From NCBI GenBank assembly GCA_964514395.1, contig CAZEQK010000038.1, positions 1-35,582 of the forward strand: 35,582 nucleotides of DNA, written 5' to 3'. The notes below the pieces were generated by a model. It ran no database searches and was not told where the DNA came from. It worked only from the letters and a program-made list of their open reading frames with translations. Origin of the DNA: CAZEQK01 sp964514395 (lineage in GTDB: Bacteria; Bacillota; Bacilli; Tepidibacillales; Tepidibacillaceae). Below are positions 16,667 through 25,065 of the stretch, one piece after another. The translations under genes were made by a program, and so were the position numbers. The first letter of the stretch is position 1, and every line of letters starts with the position of its first letter.

Positions 16667-16695
16667 GTATTAGCCAATAAGTTATATTTATCCAA
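16667..16695 (-). promoter_or_regulatory. Candidate promoter of yqhH-yqhG
   Basis: On the minus strand, TTGGAT and TAATAC are spaced by 17 bp, about 55 nt upstream of the yqhH start. Confidence 0.45.
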
Positions 16696-16810
16696 AAACT
16701 TTGATGAAATCTCTTACTAGCTTATAGGTCATATAGCTTTTGAAATAATGAAGGAATCGTAGTAAAATCCCTATTTTTTTAAATAGAGACTATTCTATAT
16801 AAACTTTAAT

Positions 16811-16819
16811 TGGTATAAT
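16811..16819 (+). promoter_or_regulatory. Extended -10 promoter of the gcv operon
   Basis: TGG followed by a perfect TATAAT, the extended -10 form. The -35 region is poor. It lies about 40 nt upstream of the first glycine aptamer. Confidence 0.65.
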
Positions 16820-16861
16820 GATTTTGATAAAAAAAATGCATAGAAGCGAATGAAGGTAGAA

Positions 16862-17024
16862 GGAGAGTCTACATTTTTGTAGCGCCGAAGGAGCAAGCTA
16901 TTATTAGTGAATCTCTCAGGCAAAAGTACTTTTGCTGGACGCAACTCTGGAGAGAGCTCAAACGAGCCGCCAAAGGGGAAACTTTAATTCGTTAAAGGTA
17001 ACTCTCAGGCAAAAGGGACAGAGC
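16862..17024 (+). ncRNA. Tandem glycine riboswitch
   Basis: Two consecutive gcvT-type aptamers. Aptamer 1 (about 16862-16954) shows GGAGAG, GCGCCGAAGGAGCAA, ATCTCTCAGGCAAAAGTAC and a closing GGACGCAACTCTGGAGAG. Aptamer 2 (about 16955-17024) shows GAGCCGCCAAAGGGG, a CTTTAA-TTCG-TTAAAG arm, and AACTCTCAGGCAAAAGGGAC. The repeated CTCTCAGGCAAAA block is diagnostic. It is followed by a terminator whose 5' arm begins within the end of aptamer 2, so glycine binding should prevent termination (known behaviour in Bacillus) and turn on gcvT-gcvH-gcvPA-gcvPB. Confidence 0.96.
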
Positions 17025-17071
17025 AATAAAGGATGAATCTATTCGTCTTTTATTGTTCTGTCCTTTTTTTT
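17016..17071 (+). terminator. Expression-platform terminator of the glycine riboswitch
   Basis: GGACAGAGCAATAAA pairs with TTTATTGTTCTGTCC (15 bp, one G·U), followed by eight T. The 5' arm shares GGACAGAG with the P1 side of aptamer 2, which is the switching sequence. Confidence 0.9.
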
Positions 17072-17127
17072 AAAAATGAATAATTTGGGGAAACTGATTG
17101 TGATAACTATTATGGAGGTGATTTATC

Positions 17128-18228
17128 ATGGCAGATGCTTTAAAAAGAACACCACTTTTTCCTGTCTATGAGAAGTATGGTGCAAAAACAGTTGATTTTG
17201 GCGGATGGGATTTACCTGTTCAATTTTCAAGTATCTTAGAAGAGCATGAAGCTGTTAGAGAACGTGCAGGATTATTTGACGTATCTCATATGGGTGAAGT
17301 TGATGTAAAAGGAAAGGATGCTTTAAAGTACATTCAAAAAATAATTACAAATGATGCTTCAAAGCTAGTTGACGGTAAGGCATTATACTCCCCCATGTGC
17401 TATCTGAATGGTGGAACGGTTGATGATCTATTGGTCTATAGGTACAACGAAAATCATTATTTACTAGTCATCAATGCTTCTAATATCGATAAGGATGTCG
17501 CTTGGTTTGAGGAAAACCTTGAGGGTGATGTGCAGATCGAGAATATTTCTGATCGTATATCACAGCTTGCTCTTCAAGGTCCTATTGCTGAAAAGGTATT
17601 GCAAAGAATTGCGGATATCGATTTATCTACTATCGGATTCTTTCATTTCAACCCAGATGTTAAGCTTGATGGAGTGAAAGGCTTCGTATCAAGAACAGGC
17701 TACACAGGGGAAGATGGCTTTGAAATCTATTTAGCCAATGAAGATGCACCAAAGCTCTGGGATAAAATACTAGATACTGGTAAAGAAGATGGAGTATTAC
17801 CCTGTGGCCTAGGGGCGAGAGATACATTAAGATTTGAAGCAAAGCTCCCATTATATGGTCAAGAGCTATCAAAGGATATTACACCAATAGAAGCTGGTAT
17901 CGGCTTTTTTGTAAAATTTGATAAGGGAGATTTTAATGGTCGTGATGTACTAAAGGAGCAGAAGGAGAATGGTGCTCCCAGAAAACTAGTTGGAATTGAA
18001 ATGATTGATCGGGGAATACCTAGATCTCACTATCCTGTATATGTTGATGACGTCCAAATCGGTGAAGTAACAACAGGTACCCAATCTCCAACTTTAAAGA
18101 GAAATGTTGGGCTTGCTTTGATAAAAAAGGAATATGCGGAAATAGGTAAAGAGGTTTATGTGGGAATTAGAAATAAAAAAGTAAAAGCGGAAATAATAAA
18201 AACACCTTTTTATAAAAAAAGCAAATAA
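17128..18228 (+). CDS. gcvT: Glycine cleavage system T protein (aminomethyltransferase)
   Basis: Transfers the methylene group from aminomethyl-lipoyl-GcvH to tetrahydrofolate, releasing ammonia. The 366-residue product is full length and has FGGWDLPVQFSSI, the DVSHMGEVDVKG folate-domain segment, SRTGYTGEDGFEIY and the C-terminal GEVTTGTQSPTL barrel motif. It starts at ATG with TGGAGGTG upstream. It is first in gcvT-gcvH-gcvPA-gcvPB, behind the riboswitch. Confidence 0.97.
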   Translation: MADALKRTPLFPVYEKYGAKTVDFGGWDLPVQFSSILEEHEAVRERAGLFDVSHMGEVDVKGKDALKYIQKIITNDASKLVDGKALYSPMCYLNGGTVDDLLVYRYNENHYLLVINASNIDKDVAWFEENLEGDVQIENISDRISQLALQGPIAEKVLQRIADIDLSTIGFFHFNPDVKLDGVKGFVSRTGYTGEDGFEIYLANEDAPKLWDKILDTGKEDGVLPCGLGARDTLRFEAKLPLYGQELSKDITPIEAGIGFFVKFDKGDFNGRDVLKEQKENGAPRKLVGIEMIDRGIPRSHYPVYVDDVQIGEVTTGTQSPTLKRNVGLALIKKEYAEIGKEVYVGIRNKKVKAEIIKTPFYKKSK

Positions 18229-18251
18229 AAATATGTTAAGGAGGGCTATGA

Positions 18252-18644
18252 ATGGCAGATATTAAGAAAGAGTTTAAGTATAGTAAAGAGCATGAATGGG
18301 TTGAGGTACTCGATGACACGAAGGTGAGAATTGGTATCACTGACTATGCACAGCATTCATTAGGAGACATTGTTTTTGTTGAATTACCAGAGGTGGATGA
18401 TGAGATTGAAGTAGATGGTACGTTAGGATCAGTGGAATCAGTTAAGGCAGTTTCAGATGTTTATTCACCTATATCGGGTAAGATTGTGGAGACCAATCAA
18501 GGCTTAGAGGATGCTCCTGAAAAAATAAATGAAGACCCTTATGGTGAAGGTTGGATTGTTGTCGTTGAGTTAAGTAATGCTTCCGAATTAGACCAATTGT
18601 TATCTGCGGAGGAATATGATGCCTTTGTAAAAGAGGAGGAATAA
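18252..18644 (+). CDS. gcvH: Glycine cleavage system H protein
   Basis: Lipoyl carrier that shuttles the aminomethyl group between P, T and L proteins. The product has 130 residues, with the lipoylation motif GSVESVKAVSDV and Lys65 as the lipoyl lysine. Its position between gcvT and gcvPA differs from B. subtilis, where as I recall gcvH lies elsewhere; here the operon encodes T, H and both P subunits together. It starts at ATG after AAGGAGGGC. The last base of its stop codon is the first base of the gcvPA ATG (TAATG). Confidence 0.97.
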   Translation: MADIKKEFKYSKEHEWVEVLDDTKVRIGITDYAQHSLGDIVFVELPEVDDEIEVDGTLGSVESVKAVSDVYSPISGKIVETNQGLEDAPEKINEDPYGEGWIVVVELSNASELDQLLSAEEYDAFVKEEE

Positions 18645-19996
18645 TGAAGATGAAATTCCGCTATATTCCTAATACTGTTGAAGATCAGAAAGAGATGCTA
18701 GCAGAGATTGGTGTCGGTTCTATAAATGAGCTCTTTGCAGACATCCCTAGCACTGTTCGTTTTAAAGGTGAATTAAATATACCAAAAGCCATGTCAGAGC
18801 AAGAAGTAACGAATTACATGGCAAAGCTTGCAGGAAAAAATAAGAATATTAACGATTATTCTAGCTATTTAGGTGCAGGTGTTTATCAACATTATGTACC
18901 TAGTGTAGTAAATCATGTGATTTCACGTTCAGAATTTTATACTGCTTATACACCATACCAGCCTGAAATAAGCCAAGGGGAGCTACAGGGTATTTTTGAG
19001 TTTCAAACATTAATAGCCGAGCTAACTTGTATGGAAGCAGCAAACTCTTCCATGTATGATGGAGCAACTTCATTAGCAGAGGCTGCAACGATGGCAGCTG
19101 GTTCAACTCGTCGTAATAAGATCATTGTTTCTAAAGCGGTTCATCCTGAATCAAGGATGGTATTACGCACCTATGCAAAGGGTCAGAACTTAGAAGTGAT
19201 TGAGGTTAATACAGATGATGGACAAACAAATGTTAATGAATTAAAACAGATGATTGACAAGGATACAGCTGCAGTGATTGTACAATACCCCAATTTCTTT
19301 GGTATCATTGAAGATTTAGGCAGTATCGAAGAAATCACTCATTCCAATAAATCCTTAATGATCGTTAGTACCAACCCTATGGCACTCCCTATTTTAAAAC
19401 CACCAGGTGAGTTTCATGCAGATGTGGTTGTTGGGGATAACCAACCAATGGGCATTCCTACATCCTTTGGTGGCCCGCATGTTGGTTTTTTTGCTACCAA
19501 TTCTAAATTGATTCGAAAAATGCCAGGCCGGATTGTAGGGCAAACAGTTGATGACGAAGGAAATAGAGGCTTTGTTCTTACTCTACAAGCTCGAGAGCAA
19601 CATATAAGAAGAGAGAAAGCTACATCCAATATCTGTTCAAATCAAGCGCTCATTGCATTAGCTTCGGCTGTATATATGAATACCATGGGTAAGGAAGGAA
19701 TACAGGAGGTAGCGAAGCAAAATTTGCAAAAAGCTCACTATGCATATAAGGCATTAACCTCTATTAATGGTGTTGAACCATTGTTTAATGGGCCATTTTA
19801 CAATGAATTTGCTATAAAAATAACCAAGCCTGTTTCTGAAATTAATCATAAACTATTAAGTGAAAACATTATTGGTGGTTATGATTTAAGTAAAGAATAT
19901 CCTGAAATAGAGAATGGAATGCTCATTGCTGTAACTGAGGTTAAAACAAAAGAAGAGATTGACAACTTTGCTAGTAGATTGGAGGGATTACTATGA
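18644..19996 (+). CDS. gcvPA: Glycine dehydrogenase (decarboxylating) subunit 1
   Basis: N-terminal half of the split PLP P-protein; pairs with GcvPB to decarboxylate glycine and load the aminomethyl group on GcvH. The 450-residue product has MKFRYIPNT at the start, YLGAGVYQHYVPSVV, the ARP-like YTPYQPEISQGELQ segment and the TSNICSNQAL motif. Two starts are possible: 18644 (4 nt after GGAGG) or 18650 (10 nt). It overlaps gcvPB by 4 nt (ATGA), consistent with coupled synthesis of a 1:1 complex. Confidence 0.96.
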   Translation: MKMKFRYIPNTVEDQKEMLAEIGVGSINELFADIPSTVRFKGELNIPKAMSEQEVTNYMAKLAGKNKNINDYSSYLGAGVYQHYVPSVVNHVISRSEFYTAYTPYQPEISQGELQGIFEFQTLIAELTCMEAANSSMYDGATSLAEAATMAAGSTRRNKIIVSKAVHPESRMVLRTYAKGQNLEVIEVNTDDGQTNVNELKQMIDKDTAAVIVQYPNFFGIIEDLGSIEEITHSNKSLMIVSTNPMALPILKPPGEFHADVVVGDNQPMGIPTSFGGPHVGFFATNSKLIRKMPGRIVGQTVDDEGNRGFVLTLQAREQHIRREKATSNICSNQALIALASAVYMNTMGKEGIQEVAKQNLQKAHYAYKALTSINGVEPLFNGPFYNEFAIKITKPVSEINHKLLSENIIGGYDLSKEYPEIENGMLIAVTEVKTKEEIDNFASRLEGLL

Positions 19997-21450
19997 GAAA
20001 AGAAAAGGCCCTCATCTTTGAATTAAGTAAACCAGGTAGAGTCTCTTATAGTTTACCTAGCTTAGATGTACCAGAATTACCTATGGATGAACTTGTTCCA
20101 AAGGAATTTATCAGAGAAAGCCCTCCAGCATTTCCAGAGGTAGCTGAATTAGATCTAATGAGACATTATACTGAATTATCCAATAGGAATCATGGTGTGG
20201 ACTCAGGCTTTTATCCACTTGGTTCCTGTACGATGAAATACAATCCAAAGGTAAATGAAGATGTAGCAAGATATCAGGGTTTTAGCTGGATCCATCCATA
20301 TCAATCGGAGGATACCGTCCAAGGTGCCCTTGAACTAATGTATCAGCTACAGGAAGAGCTACAAGAAATAACAGGGATGGATAAAGTGACATTGCAACCA
20401 GCAGCAGGAGCTCATGGGGAATGGACAGGATTGATGTTAATCCGTGCATACCATGAAAGTCGTGGCGATTCAAAAAGAATAAAGGTGATTGTTCCTGATT
20501 CCGCACATGGCACAAATCCAGCTTCTGCTTCAGTAGCCGGCTTTGAAATAATAACTGTTCAGTCAAACGAGCAGGGGAATGTGGATGTAGAAGCCCTGAA
20601 GCAAGTGGTTGGAGATGATACCGCAGCACTTATGCTGACCAATCCAAACACCCTAGGATTATTTGAGAAGGATATTCTAGAAATAACAAAAATCATCCAT
20701 GATGCAGGTGGATTAGTATACTATGATGGTGCTAATGCCAATGCTATCCTTGGTATCGCTCGCCCTGGAGATATGGGCTTTGATGTGGTTCACTTGAACT
20801 TGCACAAAACATTCTCTACTCCACATGGTGGAGGCGGTCCAGGAGCTGGTCCAGTTGGTGTTAAGAAGATATTAGAGCCATTTTTACCAAAGCCAATCGT
20901 AGAGAAAAGGAATGATGAATTCTACTTTAATTATGATATTCCAAAATCGATTGGTAGAGTGAAGCCATACTATGGGAATTTTGGTATTCTAGTAAGAGCC
21001 TTAACCTATATCAGAACGATGGGACCAAAAGGGTTAAAATCGATTTCAGAAAATGCTGTTCTAAATGCAAATTATATGCTAAGAAAGCTTCAGGATTATT
21101 ATCATGCACCTTTTGACCAGCATTGTAAGCATGAGTTTGTTATATCAGGAGTGAAGCAAAAGAAGCTTGGTGTTCGTACTCTAGATATTGCAAAAAGATT
21201 ATTAGATTTTGGCTTCCATCCACCAACAATTTATTTTCCACTTATTGTTGAGGAATGTTTAATGATAGAACCAACAGAAAGTGAAAATAAGGAAACATTA
21301 GATGCTTTCATCAATATATTGATTCAAATTGCAAAGGAAGCAGAAGAAGAGCCAGAAAAGGTTTTAGAAGCACCTCATACAACGGTGGTAGGACGATTAG
21401 ACGAGGTAACTGCAGCAAGAAAACCAATATTAAAATATTCAAAGGAATAA
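19993..21450 (+). CDS. gcvPB: Glycine dehydrogenase (decarboxylating) subunit 2
   Basis: C-terminal, PLP-binding half of the P-protein. The 485-residue product has MKYNPKVNED, LQPAAGAHGEWTGLM, DSAHGTNPASA, and LNLHKTFSTPHGGGGPGAGP with Lys272 as the PLP lysine. It starts inside the gcvPA stop (ATGA), with TTGGAGG upstream. It is last in the operon and is followed by a clear terminator. Confidence 0.97.
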   Translation: MRKEKALIFELSKPGRVSYSLPSLDVPELPMDELVPKEFIRESPPAFPEVAELDLMRHYTELSNRNHGVDSGFYPLGSCTMKYNPKVNEDVARYQGFSWIHPYQSEDTVQGALELMYQLQEELQEITGMDKVTLQPAAGAHGEWTGLMLIRAYHESRGDSKRIKVIVPDSAHGTNPASASVAGFEIITVQSNEQGNVDVEALKQVVGDDTAALMLTNPNTLGLFEKDILEITKIIHDAGGLVYYDGANANAILGIARPGDMGFDVVHLNLHKTFSTPHGGGGPGAGPVGVKKILEPFLPKPIVEKRNDEFYFNYDIPKSIGRVKPYYGNFGILVRALTYIRTMGPKGLKSISENAVLNANYMLRKLQDYYHAPFDQHCKHEFVISGVKQKKLGVRTLDIAKRLLDFGFHPPTIYFPLIVEECLMIEPTESENKETLDAFINILIQIAKEAEEEPEKVLEAPHTTVVGRLDEVTAARKPILKYSKE

Positions 21451-21458
21451 GAGTAGAG

Positions 21459-21486
21459 AAAGAGCCATTTTTATGGCTCTTTTTTT
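21459..21486 (+). terminator. Terminator of the gcv operon
   Basis: AAAGAGCCAT/ATGGCTCTTT with a TTTT loop and a long T-run. Confidence 0.9.
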
Positions 21487-21516
21487 ATGAAAGTTTTAAA
21501 AAACCAAAAAAAAATA

Positions 21517-21574
21517 TTGACAAGAGGAAAACGTTTTCTTAAACTAATATATAAAGATAGGAAAACGTTTTCTT
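21517..21574 (+). promoter_or_regulatory. Promoter with two LacI-type operators
   Basis: A perfect -35 TTGACA (21517-21522) and TAAACT (21540-21545) are 17 bp apart. The 16-mer AGGAAAACGTTTTCTT occurs twice, at 21525-21540 (filling the -35/-10 spacer) and 21559-21574 (just past the expected +1), 34 bp apart. Each is built on the palindrome GAAAACGTTTTC with the central CG typical of LacI/GalR operators. The placement predicts tight autorepression of the regulator gene that follows. CcpA cre sites look similar, so catabolite control may overlap. Confidence 0.85.
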
Positions 21575-21622
21575 TTTTTGTTGGATTTGGAAAACTATTT
21601 AATACGAATGGGATGATGATGA

Positions 21623-22642
21623 ATGAGAGTAACAATTAAAGATGTTGCAAAAAGAGCTAATGTTTCCGTTGCAACCGTATCTCGAGTATTAAATCAGAGC
21701 AAGCCTGTTAGCGAAGAAATTCAAAAAAAAGTATTAGAAGCAATTCAAGAGATGGGCTTTAATCCAAATGCTGTAGCAAGAAGTTTAGTGATGAAAAAGA
21801 GTAGTCTTATAGGGGTATTGATTCCAGATATATCTAATATGTTTTTTTCCATGCTTGTAAGAGGGATAGAGGAAGAATGCTATAAGCATCAGTATACCAC
21901 CTTATTATGTAATACAAATGGGGAAATAGAAAAAGAGATTCATTATCTTAATATTTTAAAGGATAAATATGTAGATGGTATCGTTATTTTAACGACTTCA
22001 ATAAAAGAAGAGCATGTTCAATTCTTTAATAATCACTCGATTCCAGTTATTTTTGCTAGTCAATCAGAGGTGGAGGATGGTCTCTTTGCTAGCATTAATA
22101 TAAACGATTTTCAAGCGGCATATGACGCTACAAATTATTTAATTGCATTAGGGCATCAAAGAATTGGTATACTAAGTGGTCCACTAACTGATATTGATTC
22201 GGGTTATGCAAGACATGCTGGCTATAAAGAAGCCCTTAAAGAGCATGGGTTAACATATGATAGTGCATGGTTCCGTGAAGGAAACTATGATATTAAGTCA
22301 GGCTATGAAAAAGGGAAAGAAATACTAAATATTACAGATAAACCAACTGCTATTTTTTGTTCGAGTGATGCCATGGCAATTGGTGTAATTCGTGCTGCCA
22401 ATGAATTAGGTCTAACCGTACCACAAGATTTATCAGTGATGGGATTTGATGACATTAGTATAGCTGAAGCATTTTTACCTGCATTAACAACTGTACAGCA
22501 GCCTATATATGAAATGGGTACGGAAGCTGCAAAAATATTATTAAAGCAAATAAAAGATAAGGATAATGATAAGCAAAGGAAAGAAGGAAAGATTATGCCT
22601 CATAAGATAATCGTTCGTGATAGCTGTCGTAAACTAACTTAA
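21623..22642 (+). CDS. LacI-family transcriptional regulator of the sugar locus
   Basis: A 339-residue repressor. The N-terminal HTH reads TIKDVAKRANVSVATVSRVL, with hinge helix NPNAVARSL. Then comes a periplasmic-binding-protein-like effector domain, including GVLIPDISNMFFSMLVRGIEE, FCSSDAMAIGVIRAANELG and MGFDDISIAEAFLPALTTV. It starts at ATG, close after GATGATGA; the Shine-Dalgarno is weak (GGGATGATG). Two identical operators in its promoter and a related site before the binding-protein gene indicate control of itself and the downstream transport/hydrolase operon. The inducer is unknown. Confidence 0.93.
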   Translation: MRVTIKDVAKRANVSVATVSRVLNQSKPVSEEIQKKVLEAIQEMGFNPNAVARSLVMKKSSLIGVLIPDISNMFFSMLVRGIEEECYKHQYTTLLCNTNGEIEKEIHYLNILKDKYVDGIVILTTSIKEEHVQFFNNHSIPVIFASQSEVEDGLFASININDFQAAYDATNYLIALGHQRIGILSGPLTDIDSGYARHAGYKEALKEHGLTYDSAWFREGNYDIKSGYEKGKEILNITDKPTAIFCSSDAMAIGVIRAANELGLTVPQDLSVMGFDDISIAEAFLPALTTVQQPIYEMGTEAAKILLKQIKDKDNDKQRKEGKIMPHKIIVRDSCRKLT

Positions 22643-22662
22643 ATTCGATATATATTTTTTTA

Positions 22663-22684
22663 TTTTCCTAGGAAAACGTTTACA
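22663..22684 (+). promoter_or_regulatory. Operator-like or cre-like site before the sugar-uptake operon
   Basis: GGAAAACGTTTACA (22671-22684) shares GGAAAACGTTT with the two upstream operators and matches the cre consensus except for its first base. It overlaps a 14-bp perfect palindrome, TTTTCCTAGGAAAA (22663-22676). It could bind the local LacI regulator, CcpA or both. Confidence 0.65.
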
Positions 22685-22749
22685 TCGTGGAGGTGGTTGC
22701 TGGACAATCATTAATTCTAATATTTTCTTTAAAATGAAGGAGGATAATG

Positions 22750-24063
22750 ATGAATAAAAAATTATTTGGTATTTTATTAGTACTTACTTTAATGGTTGGG
22801 ACTTTAGCAGGATGTGGAACAACAGCTAAATCAACTGATAGTTCTCAAAATATGGATAATTCTGTTCAATTGGTTTTCTGGCATGGAATTGAATCCCCAG
22901 AAAACAACAAAGCATTAAATACTGCAATTGATAAATTTAATAGCTCACATCCAAATATTCAGGTGACAGCTCAAAGTTACGGAGCACAAGATCAAGCGAT
23001 TGGAAAGATTGAAACTGCTGTTGCAGGAAAAAAAGCACCTGACTTAGTGTGGTTAGCACCTGCATTTACAGGTAAATTTGCGAAAGCTGGTGTATTAGCT
23101 CCAGCAGAAGATTTTATCAAAAACGATAAGTCCTTTAATGCCGATGATATTTATAAAGGATTATGGGATGTATCATCCTTTAATGGTGAAAAATACACTG
23201 TACCATTTGATGCAAACAACCTAGCTATTTTCTACAATAAAAAAGCGTTTGCAGATGAAAATATAACAAGTGTACCAAAAACTTGGGATGAATTTTTAGC
23301 GGATGCACAAAAACTAACTATTGATAAAAATAACGATGGAAAAATCGATCAATATGGATTCCAGGTCCCTGTAGGAACAAATGAGTGGACAGTATGGACT
23401 TGGCAGACCTATTTATGGCAAGCTGGCGGTGAATTTTTATCAAAAGATAATAATACGCCAACATTCAATTCTCAAGCGGGAGTGGATGCATTACAATTTT
23501 GGACAGATTTAGTCCATAAATATAAAGTGGCTAATTTTTCAGAAACAGATGCAGGCTACAAAACAGATGACTTTGAATCAGGAAAGATTGCCATGCAGAT
23601 CATTGGTCCATGGACTTTACCACAGCTTAATAAGGACAAGAAAATAGACTATGGTGTGTTTATGATGCCAAAGAAAGAGCGTTATGCAACAAATATCGGT
23701 GGCGAAAATCTATATTTATTTAAAACCAATCCTACGAAAGAAAAAGCAGCATGGGAATTTGCTAAGTTTATCATGAGTGCTGATTTCCAAGTAGATTGGG
23801 CCAAGACAACAGGATATTTACCAGTTAGTAAATCTGCAGTAAATAGTACAAAATATCAAGCATATCTAAAAGAAAACCCTGTTGTAAAAACTTTTGTTGA
23901 CCAAATGCAGTATGGCTTTGCAAGACCATCCATTCCAGCCTATAACTCAATCTCATCTGCCTTAGGTAAGGAAATTGAGAAGGCACTATATCAAACAAAA
24001 ACTCCAAAACAAGCGTTAGATGATGCTGCTAAAGCTGCTACAACTGCATTAGGCAGAGAATAA
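22750..24063 (+). CDS. Sugar ABC transporter substrate-binding lipoprotein (family 1)
   Basis: A 437-residue extracellular solute-binding protein. The signal peptide ends in the lipobox LAGC with Cys22 lipidated. The mature part shows the family 1 (MalE-like) pattern: LVFWHGIESPENNKAL, APDLVWLAPAFTGKFAKAGVL, YTVPFDANNLAIFYNKKAF, and GGENLYLFKTNPTKEKAAWEFAKFI. ATG 22750 is preferred over 22747, since it is 6 nt rather than 3 nt after AAGGAGG. It is the first gene of the uptake operon, and a hairpin separates it from the permeases. The ligand is unknown; see the hydrolase and fructokinase entries. Confidence 0.93.
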   Translation: MNKKLFGILLVLTLMVGTLAGCGTTAKSTDSSQNMDNSVQLVFWHGIESPENNKALNTAIDKFNSSHPNIQVTAQSYGAQDQAIGKIETAVAGKKAPDLVWLAPAFTGKFAKAGVLAPAEDFIKNDKSFNADDIYKGLWDVSSFNGEKYTVPFDANNLAIFYNKKAFADENITSVPKTWDEFLADAQKLTIDKNNDGKIDQYGFQVPVGTNEWTVWTWQTYLWQAGGEFLSKDNNTPTFNSQAGVDALQFWTDLVHKYKVANFSETDAGYKTDDFESGKIAMQIIGPWTLPQLNKDKKIDYGVFMMPKKERYATNIGGENLYLFKTNPTKEKAAWEFAKFIMSADFQVDWAKTTGYLPVSKSAVNSTKYQAYLKENPVVKTFVDQMQYGFARPSIPAYNSISSALGKEIEKALYQTKTPKQALDDAAKAATTALGRE

Positions 24064-24088
24064 AGGGAAGATTGTATTTATAGTATAA

Positions 24089-24124
24089 AGAGGGCAAGCA
24101 TGCAAATATCGCAACTTGCCCTCT
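24089..24124 (+). other. 10-bp hairpin between the binding-protein and permease genes
   Basis: AGAGGGCAAG/CTTGCCCTCT around a 16-nt loop, followed only by CTTTAC. It is a poor terminator and a plausible 3' stabiliser or partial attenuator that gives more binding protein than permease. Confidence 0.6.
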
Positions 24125-24147
24125 CTTTACAAAGTGAGGTATTAAAG

Positions 24148-25053
24148 ATGAAAAAGTCAAAGGGAGAAATAACAAGAATTCTAAAAGATAATCTAACAGC
24201 CTATGGTTTTCTAAGCCCTGCACTTATCTTAATGTCCATTTTTATGCTTTATCCGATTGGCTACACCATTTATTTAAGTTTTTTTAGATGGGATGCGCTT
24301 AGTACCCATTTAACCTATGTTGGGCTTGTGAATTACCAACAAATGCTCACTGACCAAGAATTACATCAGGTAGTTTGGAATACCTTTGTTTTTACGATCA
24401 CTTCCGTTCCAATTACCGTTGCATTGTCACTGTTTTTAGCAGTTCTTCTAAATAATGAAATAAGAGCACGAGGATTGTTTCGTACTATTTTCTTTATGCC
24501 TGTTGTCACATCCTTTGTAGCTGGTGGTCTTATTTTTGTATGGATGCTAAACTATGATAATGGTTTTATTAATAGCTTTCTAAGTATATTTGGAATCGAA
24601 CCGATTAACTGGTTGCAATCCAATGGTTTTTTGGCGATGACAGCAGTGATATTGATGACGATTTGGAAAAATGCTGGATACTTCATGGTTATTTTTCTTG
24701 CAGGATTACAGGGGATTCCGGATATGTATTATGAAGCAAGTAGCTTGGAAGGTGCTGGGGTTGGGTGGAAGGCTTTTCGCTTCATTACATGGCCCTTATT
24801 AAAGCCAACTACCTTTTTTGTCACTGTCATCAGTCTCATCTTTACCTTTCGTACCTTTGAACAGGTATATGTTATGACAAAGGGCGGGCCGCTCGGTACA
24901 ACAAAAGTACTCGTTTATTACATTTATGAACAAGCCTTTAAATTATTCCATATGGGCTATGCTGCAACAATATCAATTATTCTATTAGTTTTAGCTGTGC
25001 TTACAACTATCCTACAGTTTAAATTTGCTGGGGATGAAAGCCCAGAATACTAG
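24148..25053 (+). CDS. Sugar ABC transporter permease (MalF/UgpA type)
   Basis: A 301-residue inner-membrane permease with six predicted helices, beginning GFLSPALILMSIFMLYPIGY. The EAA loop is EASSLEGAGVGWKAFRFITWP, the contact site for the ATPase. I chose ATG 24148 (MKKSKGE), 8 nt after GTGAGG; the longer start at 24100 lies in the loop of the preceding hairpin. It ends 12 nt before the second permease. Confidence 0.93.
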   Translation: MKKSKGEITRILKDNLTAYGFLSPALILMSIFMLYPIGYTIYLSFFRWDALSTHLTYVGLVNYQQMLTDQELHQVVWNTFVFTITSVPITVALSLFLAVLLNNEIRARGLFRTIFFMPVVTSFVAGGLIFVWMLNYDNGFINSFLSIFGIEPINWLQSNGFLAMTAVILMTIWKNAGYFMVIFLAGLQGIPDMYYEASSLEGAGVGWKAFRFITWPLLKPTTFFVTVISLIFTFRTFEQVYVMTKGGPLGTTKVLVYYIYEQAFKLFHMGYAATISIILLVLAVLTTILQFKFAGDESPEY

Positions 25054-25065
25054 GAGTGAATGTTT

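Noticed and set aside
20282..20629. 115-codon minus-strand ORF inside gcvPB
   Set aside because: Antisense to the conserved PLP-enzyme core; composition is a mirror of gcvPB codons and there is no start signal.
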